From Collodictyon triciliatum (Eukaryota; CRuMs): a stretch of 28,420 nucleotides of DNA. Of the stretch, positions 1-9,255 are shown in pieces (positions within the stretch are counted from its first letter, which is position 1; the number at the start of each line of letters is the position of its first letter). Both the position numbers and the translations under genes were made by a program. The stretch is taken from positions 1-28,420 of the forward strand of contig JBHJMP010000977.1 in the NCBI GenBank assembly GCA_043381765.1. Direction: 5' to 3'. The notes below the pieces were generated by a model. That model ran no database searches. It was not told where the DNA came from and saw only the letters and a list, made by a program, of their open reading frames with translations.

Positions 1-1291
1 ACATCTCGTACCAGGACTCTGTCAACCACTCGGTGCTGATCCACCACACCTCCGTCTTCCGCCACGCCTCCACCGGCCGCTCCCGCCGCGTCTCCCAGAC
101 CATCCTCCTGGCCGTCGAGCCCGAAGCCGCAAACTACGACCACTACTTCGTCCTCAACGACATCATCGTCCTCTTCCCGCTCGAGACCGCCGCCCCGGCC
201 GAGCCCCAGCCCGCCGCCGACTCCGAGCCCAAGGGACACGCCGCTGCCGCCCAACCCGAGCCAAATGTGGAACCGGAGCCTGCACCCGAGGTCGAGGTTG
301 AAGCCCAGCCCGAGCCTCAAGTCGAAGCGGAACCCGAGCCTGTCCCTGTACCCGAGCCAGTCTCCGAACCCGAGCCCGAGCCTGAGCCTGAATCTGCTGT
401 GGTCGCCGAAACTCCGGCTCCTGTCATCCCCGAAACCCCGGCTGTTGTGGTCGAGACTCCGGCTGCGATTGAGCCCCAGACTCCNNNNNNNNNNNNNNNN
501 NNNNNNNNNNNNNNNNNNNNNNNNNNNNNNNNNNNNNNNNNNNNNNNNNNNNNNNNNNNNNNNNNNNNNNNNNNNNNNNNNNNNNNNNNNNNNNNNNNNN
601 NNNNNNNNNNNNNNNNNNNNNNNNNNNNNNNNNNNNNNNNNNNNNNNNNNNNNNNNNNNNNNNNNNNNNNNNNNNNNNNNNNNNNNNNNNNNNNNNNNNN
701 NNNNNNNNNNNNNNNNNNNNNNNNNNNNNNNNNNNNNNNNNNNNNNNNNNNNNNNNNNNNNNNNNNNNNNNNNNNNNNNNNNNNNNNNNNNNNNNNNNNN
801 NNNNNNNNNNNNNNNNNNNNNNNNNNNNNNNNNNNNNNNNNNNNNNNNNNNNNNNNNNNNNNNNNNNNNNNNNNNNNNNNNNNNNNNCTTATTCCTGCTC
901 ACTCACTTCTCACATATGGCGACCAGATGACTACTCTGTCCACATCCCCCAAATCCCTGATGCTGCTACAAGGGATGACATCCGCAAACTTATCCAGCCC
1001 AACACCTATGGAAAGATTGAAGTCCGAAAGGGTGATGTATGTGCCTCATCCTTTACATTTTGCGATCTGCCTCTTCTCAAGACTAATCATCGCACCAATA
1101 TCTAGTCCACTGCCTACGCCAACATCTTTGTGTCCACTGAGAAGCTCATGAAGTCGGTGGCTGAGGCTGTGCAAGCCAACAAAGGCTACTTCCAAGATTT
1201 GGAACTTAAGGCCATCGAGCGCAGGCCCCGATCTGCCCAAAGCAGTGGAAACGGAGAGGCTCGACCAAAGACCCGCAAACCTCAAAACTAG
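1..1291 (+). CDS. G3BP/Bre5-like NTF2 + RRM RNA-binding protein, 5'-partial and gapped
   Basis: Predicted cytoplasmic RNA-binding protein of the G3BP/Bre5 type (stress-granule scaffold, partner of ubiquitin proteases in known members). The reading frame is open from base 3, so the start lies upstream of the window. The first part resembles the end of an NTF2-like domain: a strand with SQTILLAV followed by [12 protein letters not shown], like the FVQTFVLA...YYVHNDIFRY segment of G3BP. It is followed by a long acidic Glu-Pro-rich linker (bases about 183-484), then a gap at 485-887. Coding resumes before 1036 with YSVHIPQIP, an RNP2-like strand of an RRM. A 69-nt GT-AG intron at 1037-1105 joins it to AYANIFV (RNP1-like), and the protein ends with a short basic tail at TAG 1289-1291. 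The order NTF2, acidic linker, RRM is the G3BP layout. The exon start after the gap is uncertain (a CAG acceptor lies near 930). The unknown bases could hide further introns. Confidence 0.68.
485..887. other. Assembly gap (403 N) inside the G3BP-like gene
   Basis: Run of N. It removes the middle of the G3BP-like gene, between the acidic linker and the RRM. Any reading frame that spans it is artificial. Confidence 0.99.
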
Positions 1292-2830
1292 ACATCGAAT
1301 TTGTAAGACCATCATATTTTCGTTATATGTTTCCCCTTGAAATTGACATCTACCGTGTTAATGCTGTTAGACTTCTATCAATTCATTCGTTTCTTTCGAA
1401 ATATTCCTGGTGATGCTCATCCCACAATCACCATTAGAGCTCCCGCTATGTTCCGAAGTCCACAACGCGATTCTTGCTCATTCAGTGCACTGAAGCAGAA
1501 TTTTTTTTTCTACCACCGCTTCAATCACTCAGTCCAGGGCTACATCCTATCTTTTCATTCCCTTTCTCTTGCTTTTTTTTTAGCCCAATCAATCAACACC
1601 CGACTAACGGAAGCACAGTCTCTTACATCCTCTTTATTGTCCCTCCGCTCATTTTGCCTCCCAATTCTGCATCATCCCTACCTCACCCCCTTTTTTTTTT
1701 TATGCCCACCTCTCCTCCACCTCTTTATGTTTCTCAGCCCCAATATGTGCGCGTCTTGTGCTGCGCGCTCTGTGACCAACTAGGCTGACATTTTTGATGT
1801 CGAGTTGTCAATACAAAACAATTCCCCACGGAATTCATTCCAAGTAACCTCTGTGCTGGCACACTCCCCTCGCGTGGGGCTCACCTGACCAATCCCATCG
1901 AGGCTCATCCTTTTTGCCTGCGTGGTTCTCTCCTGCCTTCTTCTGACTTTCGCGTATAACTTGCAGCAAAAGCAGGATACCTTGACCCACCACCACGCCT
2001 CCTCCATTAAACTTTATATTCCGCTCGTATTGCGTTATCATTTGTATATGTTTCTTTTCTTTATCGCTTAGTCCTGTGTCGAAAATACGACGCAAAAAAA
2101 AAATTCAATACTGTTACACTAATTGTGGAAAATATACAAATTATCACAAAACTTTAATTATACCACTTAATTTCTTATTTTTATAAATATATGTCGTGGT
2201 TATCAAATATATATAATTATATGGGATTGTTCTATTATGCACTCTCCGCATACGTCATCCGGCAACTTTTCCGTAGCGCCCATGACGCAAGCAAACTTGT
2301 CCAATCTAGATTCAATTGATCGGCTCCTGCCACCAAACTGAATCAACGCCGCGCATCCTCAACGCCTTTTGCGGGGTGAAGCGTGTCGCAGACGCTGTGT
2401 GGCTGTTGCTTTGCGAAGCTGTGGAGAAAAGGGACTCCAATGGCCGTGTTTTTATCGTTCTCTTTAATAAACCATATTTTTCTCTCTCTATAACCCTGTC
2501 GAAAGTTTGATGAACGCTTAACCCCTTTCTTTCACCCTCTTCTTTTGTATAAGAGTAGTTTAGTGCTTACATACGCGGTTGGAGCTGAGGTGATGCCCTC
2601 TTAGTTACTTTTCCAATACCTTTTTTTATATTTATTTTCGTTTCCTTTCGCTTATCATTCAATTCTCTCTATTTCTTTCCTTTTAGCTTGCTTATTCGTA
2701 GTTATAGCTTGGATGTCCATAAGTATTTGTTATTATTACACAAGTGGATGCCACATAAACCAATTTTTTTTTTTATACTTACTCCCCTTTTCATTCCCGT
2801 GGGTCTCAGATTCAGGTACTTTTTTTTGGG
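1292..2830. other. Intergenic region between the G3BP-like and TLC genes
   Basis: About 1.5 kb without a convincing gene. Bases 1292-2090 are pyrimidine-rich on the + strand (several T and C/T runs) and probably include the 3' UTR of the G3BP-like gene, although no AATAAA follows closely. Bases 2100-2230 are extremely AT-rich. Bases 2245-2450 form a more GC-rich island containing TACGTCATC and CATGACGCAA, which look like CRE/AP-1-type sites and could belong to the TLC gene promoter. An AATAAA at 2466-2471 has no recognised gene before it. An open frame at 2316-2510 has no recognisable protein features. Confidence 0.6.
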
Positions 2831-4356
2831 ATGGATCAAGCTGCAGTTTGGAGAGAGTTCTTTATCGCAGCCGACGGAGAGCCAAAGGTGGATGTAATCG
2901 TGTCGACATGCATTGTTTTCTTTATGGTTTTGAATGGCATTGTCCACCTGATTATGCCTTTCATATGGAAGGGTTACTCTTCCTTGGAAACTAAAGACAA
3001 GGTTTGACCATTGCCGTACACATATCCATATTTCTTCGATTTCTCTTTCACTCGCTGTAAGACATCAAAACCAACATTTTACTTATATTTGCATGAATCA
3101 AGCTTATACATATAATTGCTTCAGATTGATTGGTGCAACCGGACGGTCTCTGCCTTGAATTCCATGTATGTGTCTCCAATGACACTTGTGGTCCTAATGA
3201 ATGATAAGGTCTTTCATAATTGAAACCTCAGTCGAGACATATGGCCACGATTCATGATGATTTTTGTCTTATCGGATATACTTATAAATCTTAGGATGCT
3301 TATTTATTCACAATAGAATATAATGAATACATAATCACATTATGCTGAATTCCAATATTCTCTACCACCAAACCGATTAATGTCGCTGTTTAACAAATCA
3401 AGTAACCGAAATACACATTAGACAATGCAAGATGACCCCATGGATGGACGCAGCACAGATGTAACTTTTTTCTTGTCAATTTTTCACGTATAATATATAT
3501 GTATATATAATCACCTATAATAAGTTATAATTAGTGTATAAGTGAGATACACATGAACTATTTTTTGAAGTTAAGGTCTTATGTTAAAGTCATAATACAG
3601 ATGGGAAACATTGGAAAGTATCAATCATTCAAATATTATTTCTCATGTATCTTTCCGTGACACACTCTAGGTGATATTTTACGGATCGATAGTTGGAGCC
3701 TATTTTCTGTATGACACCCTTTGGATGATAATTTTCTATAAGTACATCTTCCAGAAAGACGCTCTGGTGCATCACATTCTCGGCATTGCCTGCATGTTTA
3801 TTGGCCTTGTCCTCCAAAGAATGCACATGTTTGGTGCTACGCTGATTGTATTCCTTGAAATCACTAATCCACCTCTTCACTTTGGCTGGATGATAAAAGT
3901 ACGAAGAATCGAAACCCTTTTGCTCCTATCGCTCTTCTCCATCACATGAGCGACATGCATTCAAGCCATTTATTATTCCCTTACATTCGATTCAAAGATC
4001 TAGCCATGTGCCTTTCAATTAATTGACTCCATTATTTACTATTTCTCATATATCTATAGCAAATGAAGCAAGAGCAACACATCGCCAATTTAATCAACGG
4101 TGTCGTTTTTGTCTGTTCTTTCTTCGTCTTCCGCGTCGTTATGTGTTCCTATTACCTCTATCGCCTTGTTTTGATTGCTATCGACTGGAACAAACCCTCC
4201 GACCATCTTGTTTACTACGGAACCGTGATTTATTCTGGGTTTTGTCTACTGAATATGCTCTGGTTTTCCAAAGTTTGGAGGATGTTTTTGAGGAAACTCA
4301 ATCACTACGCCTCTCATAAGACAAAAACAGCCAGCAAAGAAGAAAAGAACGATTAA
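2831..4356 (+). CDS. TLC-domain (TLCD4/TMEM56-like) multi-pass membrane protein
   Basis: Predicted ER or endomembrane protein of the TRAM/LAG1/CLN8 family. By splicing I get exons 2831-3001, 3125-3208, 3422-3460, 3671-3898 and 4060-4356, 272 residues, all introns GT-AG and phase 0. Family landmarks are in order: an N-terminal hydrophobic helix (CIVFFMVLNGIVHLIMPF), IDWCNRTVSALNS matching the 'W..R.VS..H' motif, a DDPMDGRSTD loop, YFLYDTLW, the paired histidines in ALVHHILG, and LEITNPPLHFGWM matching the 'E.SNPF.H.RW' motif. A last pair of membrane segments and a Lys-rich tail (KTKTASKEEKND) follow. Length is typical of TLCD4-type proteins. Exon 3 is only 39 nt but is needed to supply the conserved DP-containing loop. 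The double-histidine motif suggests the fold is intact, but the substrate, if any, is unknown; ceramide synthase activity is unlikely because the Lag1 motif is absent. Start chosen as the first ATG of the exon. Poly(A) signal at 4435. Confidence 0.82.
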
Positions 4357-4434
4357 CCCGGACTATCCCCCCTTCTTTTTCTTTCTCTCTTTTTCATCTT
4401 CTTTTGCCTCATCCGAAATTATGTTTTTTCGAAA

Positions 4435-4440
4435 AATAAA
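4435..4440 (+). promoter_or_regulatory. AATAAA poly(A) signal of the TLC gene
   Basis: AATAAA lies 79 nt after the TLC gene stop in a pyrimidine-rich 3' UTR. The open frame that begins nearby at 4421 and runs into the gap is probably untranslated sequence. Confidence 0.55.
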
Positions 4441-4504
4441 ACACAAAAAAGTCATGAACAAGTATTATCAGGGATATATCGCAAGAGCTATGAAACGAGA
4501 TATT

Positions 4505-4999
4505 NNNNNNNNNNNNNNNNNNNNNNNNNNNNNNNNNNNNNNNNNNNNNNNNNNNNNNNNNNNNNNNNNNNNNNNNNNNNNNNNNNNNNNNNNNNNNNNN
4601 NNNNNNNNNNNNNNNNNNNNNNNNNNNNNNNNNNNNNNNNNNNNNNNNNNNNNNNNNNNNNNNNNNNNNNNNNNNNNNNNNNNNNNNNNNNNNNNNNNNN
4701 NNNNNNNNNNNNNNNNNNNNNNNNNNNNNNNNNNNNNNNNNNNNNNNNNNNNNNNNNNNNNNNNNNNNNNNNNNNNNNNNNNNNNNNNNNNNNNNNNNNN
4801 NNNNNNNNNNNNNNNNNNNNNNNNNNNNNNNNNNNNNNNNNNNNNNNNNNNNNNNNNNNNNNNNNNNNNNNNNNNNNNNNNNNNNNNNNNNNNNNNNNNN
4901 NNNNNNNNNNNNNNNNNNNNNNNNNNNNNNNNNNNNNNNNNNNNNNNNNNNNNNNNNNNNNNNNNNNNNNNNNNNNNNNNNNNNNNNNNNNNNNNNNNN
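4505..4999. other. Assembly gap (495 N)
   Basis: Run of N. It probably contains the 5' end and promoter of the LRRC23-like gene. Confidence 0.99.
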
Positions 5000-5057
5000 G
5001 CTAGCTAGTCCTGAAAAACTTAGAACCTTTCTCTTGTCCTCTTCGGATGCTTTTCAG

Positions 5058-7644
5058 ATCGAGAAGCCATCGTCATCTGCCTCGTCCAGAGTCCTGGAAG
5101 ACGACCGATCATCACGGACACCAACTCCAGGAATCCCCGAAGGTGTAGCCCCGAATGCCTTGCTTATCAGCGACTTTCCTAAGTACTTACGCGAGTTGCG
5201 TTGGAGCCCGTCTCTTCGATCTCATGCTTACGTCATGTTCAGCGCACCAGTAAGCAGGCCATCACCATACATTCTCTTACATGATGCTTCGTCTCTTTGT
5301 TCGATTGTTAGCGATATATCTACTGTTCATATCCCGTAGTATTGGGGATTGAGATAGGTTTTCCGAAAGCTACACCTACTTTAATCATGCTTTCGTCATT
5401 TCCCCCTTTTATTCAATCGCGTTTTCATCATAAACTCGGTGCGTTGTAAAAAGTGTGTGTATTTTTTTTAACCTGGTTGTCGTAGGGGTGTCGATATGAC
5501 GACATCGGCGTCTTAAAGGAACTGAAACATCTTCAAGAAATCGACCTTTCAGAAAATAACTTTGGTGAATTCTCTGCCCTGAACGGACTGTCTGACTTAC
5601 TGAAATTAAATGTCCGCGGTTCGTGAATCAAATCACTCCATATGTAAAATTTCTCCCACCAACGCATTTCTTAAGAAAGAAGAAATGCCCCCCAACTATA
5701 CAGAACATCGCGAAAAAACTATACATTTTTGTACCATTCATATGTAAGGAGGTATTGGACTTTACATACTTCTATTGCGCAAGAATGCAATACTTTGAAG
5801 TGGATGATTCATTTTCACTGTTTAAATTACCTCTAGCGAATAGAATCTCAAAGTTCAATGTCCCAAGCAGCCCAATTATTCAGGTAAAATTGTTCATGTA
5901 GACAAACAGTTATTTGAGTGCAATTTATTTGGGAGAACTATAGGCAAGCGAGACCTGTATTCTCTTTCAGTGTGCTGTTTAATAATCCGTTAATTATCCC
6001 CCAGGAATTGAACATTTCAAAAAATTACATAAAAAGCTTCCCCGCCTCGTGGAACGATTCCCTTGGCTCTAGCCTCGAAACGCTCGATATTTCAGGTTGG
6101 ATGCACTATGTTTAGTGCATCGATAATGATGGCGATGACGATGAATTGGTGATGATTGCAGGTTGAACAAAACGGGTCAACTCATGTTGTTTGCAACTAC
6201 TAGGAAATTTTCTGGTGTCACTCAATGGAATTCCCAAGTTCAATAGCCTGGAGATATTGTGCCTCCGCAAAAACAACTTAACCAGCATACAAGGAGCCTC
6301 ACATCTCGGGAAACTAAAAACACTCTTTGCGGTTTCTTTTCTTCGCATTCTATTTTTTTTGTCTTATGTTTTATTTATTCCACCAAAAGTCGAAATTAAG
6401 AAGGAATACAAACACCTTTAATACTTACACCATGAAAAATAGTATAAAATAGAACATAAACGCACAGTACTTTAATGATGATAGCTTTCGTCTTACAGAA
6501 ATAATTCTGATCCCTTTAATGTACTTTTATTCTGTTACACAAAAAGGCTGAAAATAAGCTTCGTGACGTTGCGGGAATCGCAGGATTCAAGGGCCTCACT
6601 TTTCTTCACGTTCGAGGTAATTAATACCAATTTATCAGGCATCAATTTGAGCATAGTAGAGAAATCTAGCAACTGACACTATTGCATACTTATTCATGTT
6701 GAAGCCAACATGATCAGCAGTCTGGAAGGTTTTTCGGATGGATTGCCTGAGCTAACAAAATTAAACCTCAGGTGACAGATAATGCCTCGCTGCATTCATA
6801 TTTCTCTCTAAATACTATTGATAATAAAATAATACTAATAATAATAAGTCCTGAAATAGTAAAGTGGAAAAAAGGAAGCAAATGGGCAAAAGCTGCTCAA
6901 ATTCTTCGCGTTCATTTACAATCCCCTTTGTCGGTTGACATTTTAATATACAGAAAGAACGAGATTTCGTCCTTCAGTGAAATCCGGAGATTGCAATCCC
7001 TTCCGAAGTTGTCTGAATTGAACATCCTAGGTGATAATACAAATATTAAGAAAGGAAATGTAGAGTATAGTATTATGTTATTGGGTTTAACATCGTCAAC
7101 ACACAGAAAACCCTATCACTGCAAATCCAACCTATCGTTTGGATGTGATTCTACTTCTCCCAGGTTGATCTCCAGTCCCAGATTTACAAATATTAGTACC
7201 AAGCAATATTTATTTGCCTCACTTAAATTTGACATATCAAAATTCAGGCCTTAAACGTCTCGATAAAGTCGATGTTACAAACAAAGAAAGAAAGCAGGTA
7301 CAATATTCCTCCGCATCGCTTGCTTTTGCGCCATTGGTTTGATAGCATAACGCATTCCTCTATATTTTAACACAATTATCGATGTAGTCCAAAGACTTGT
7401 TTCTGGAAAGGGAGCTGGAGCAAAAAATTCTCACTGAGGCAGAAAAGTTTGGAGAGAAAAAGGAGGAAGAATGGATTCAGATACGAGACGCACAAGAAAA
7501 AAGGGTACGAGACCAATCGTATATCCGTTCCACCATCTCGAGTATCCAACAAATTAAAAGTAACATAACGGGCATTTAAGATATATGATTTTCAATCCAC
7601 AGGAGACCGAGGCCACGCCAGAGGCTGACGAAGAGGAGGAATAG
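5058..7644 (+). CDS. LRRC23: LRRC23-like leucine-rich repeat protein (radial spoke component), 5'-partial
   Basis: Likely orthologue of LRRC23, a radial-spoke (RS3) protein of motile cilia and flagella. Exons: 5058-5249, 5486-5618, 5837-5883, 6005-6095, 6204-6331, 6547-6616, 6705-6771, 6954-7030, 7107-7163, 7248-7297, 7388-7504, 7603-7644, giving 356 residues from 5058 with frame kept throughout. Order of features: a Ser/Asp-rich leader, HAYVMF (human LRRC23 has HAYVKL here), then LRRs such as LQEIDLSENNF, LEILCLRKNNL, LTFLHVRANMI and LSELNILGENP. The C-terminal cap is GLKRLDKVDVTNKER, followed by a charged helix and an acidic end (DEEEE). The motif spacing, including EGFSDGLPELTKLNLRKNEI, follows human LRRC23 closely, and human is about 343 residues. 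The exon at 5837-5883 and the one at 7107-7163 (NPITANPTYRLDVILLLP) are short but required for continuous LRR spacing. The frame is also open back to 5001, so the first exon may extend into the gap. Poly(A) signal at 7664. Confidence 0.85.
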
Positions 7645-7663
7645 AGGACGATAAATTAATGCG

Positions 7664-7669
7664 AATAAA
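7664..7669 (+). promoter_or_regulatory. AATAAA poly(A) signal of the LRRC23-like gene
   Basis: AATAAA 20 nt after the stop codon TAG at 7642-7644. The tRNA gene begins 60 nt further on, so the two transcription units are tightly packed. Confidence 0.6.
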
Positions 7670-7729
7670 ATGGCAAATGACCGAAAAATGTTATTATTAT
7701 AAAGGTTTTGTTCCTTCACCGACAAGAAA

Positions 7730-7802
7730 GCCCGTCTAGCTCAGTCGGTAGAGCGTGAGGCTCTTAACCTCACGGTCGTGGGTTCGAGCCCCACGGTGGG
7801 CG
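7730..7802 (+). tRNA. tRNA-Lys(CUU): tRNA-Lys (anticodon CUU)
   Basis: A 73-nt intronless cloverleaf. The acceptor stem is GCCCGTC/GGTGGGC, with G-U and U-G wobbles at the fifth and sixth pairs. The D arm is GCTC-AGTCGGTA-GAGC and the anticodon arm TGAGG-CTCTTAA-CCTCA with CTT at positions 34-36. The variable loop is CGGTC, the T arm GTGGG-TTCGAGC-CCCAC, and the discriminator base G. Sequence is very close to the cytosolic tRNA-Lys(CUU) of animals. Internal A box (TAGCTCAGTCGG) and B box (GGTTCGAGCC) for RNA polymerase III are intact. CCA is not encoded, as expected for a nuclear gene. Confidence 0.97.
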
Positions 7803-7808
7803 ACTCTG

Positions 7809-7813
7809 TTTTT
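7809..7813 (+). terminator. RNA polymerase III terminator of tRNA-Lys
   Basis: A run of five T begins 7 nt after the tRNA 3' end. Confidence 0.8.
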
Positions 7814-8601
7814 GCTTCCACTATTTTTTTCCCATCCAGCCACGCCCGGATTCCTTTTCTCCTGTGCAGCGAGGAGGTTGCGTTCTGTCTTTTAATAGTG
7901 TCAGAAGCCATCCTCGAAGAAGGAAAACCTTGAGATACCATGGCACAAGCCGCCCGAGTAAAATTCCAGCCTCGAACATCACGGCATTTCACACAACACC
8001 GAGCAAATCTCTCACCCAGAGATGCCCCAGGCAACCAGGAAGCCTTCCATGCCGCCAGAGTATTCTTTCGGACGAGTGGCCCTTCAAGCAGCCGCCATGT
8101 GGATAATCGTTCTTTAATCGAGGATGCGCCTCTTGTCAGGCATTTGGGTAGAGCTTGAGAGGGAGAAGGAAAAAAAAATGGACTGGACAACGAGCAAAAT
8201 CACTGTTTCTGCACAAAAACAGCCCCTCCGCAACAAATGTCAACCAACACCCATTTCATGTCCACCACACCCACATTGCGACGCATGACTTTATGCGCAT
8301 ACCATTGGGAAAACCCCAAAATGGCGCAAGAAACGAGCGCGGCGCTACCTGGCTACGGGCACGCTATGACCCATAGCGCTGCATGCGCACGGATGAACCC
8401 GTTTCTGGAAGTAATTTGGGCGCTATTTTATCCATTCGCATTGAGACCGCACCAAACCACGCCCTCATATTCTTGGCATTGGGCTGTCAACTGAAGAGCG
8501 CAGGCACAAAACAAACACAATGAGGGTCGCGTCTATGCGCCCAGCTTGCGGGTCGCGCCCTTGGGGTGGTATTCAGTATATACTGATATTGATATTAATA
8601 T
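7814..8601. other. Intergenic region upstream of the ABCG gene
   Basis: About 0.8 kb, noticeably more GC-rich than the introns. Open frames on both strands here show no family features. One antisense frame runs over the tRNA and is an artefact. Bases 8270-8400 contain several self-complementary words (AGCGCT, GCATGC, ATGCGCAT), which may be promoter elements for the ABCG gene. No gene is recognised. Confidence 0.6.
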
Positions 8602-9161
8602 ATGTTCAATATCATGAAGCGGGCAAGCGAGACCAAAGGCAGGCGAGTGCAAATACTCATGGGCTGTCGATGCTGTAGGGACTGCGGACTGATGAAGGCA
8701 ACGTGGGGCGCTTGTCTCTGGCTGCTGCTTGGCGTGGTCTGCGGGGCCGTGGCTTCTGCCGAGCAGGGCCATGCGACTCTGCTTGACCGCTCTGCCAGCC
8801 TTTTCCACAACAGGGGTTTGGTTCGGGCCTCGCCGCCGGTCTCGGAGGAAGATTTACCGTACAATGTGGTGACGTGTCCGGGAACCACCGATTCGGCCTG
8901 CAGGTGTGTGATTCGGCGAGAGATCGACAATCCGCAGGTGGAGACGTGCCCGGCCGGCTCCTACTGTCTTGCGCAGGAGCAGCGCTGCACTTTGGGTGTG
9001 TTTTCCCTGCTTGTGGCTGCGCACGCAGGACGCCGGGGCTGCCGTCTCATGGCAAAAGAGCGTGTCCAGCCTCCAACTCCTGCGAGCGACGCCAAAGAAT
9101 ATTTGTTTTTTCTTTATTAAATACTGTGAATAATAACAATAACAACAACAATAACAATAAC

Positions 9162-9255
<94 letters not shown>

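Noticed and set aside
4421-5008. Open frame MFFRKIKHKK... running into the gap
   Set aside because: It overlaps the poly(A) signal of the TLC gene and is mostly N; likely 3' UTR.
7741-8190. Minus-strand open frame of 149 codons ending in a VGLEPTTVRLRA-type peptide
   Set aside because: Its end is the antisense of the tRNA-Lys gene, a well-known source of false proteins; the rest has no family features.
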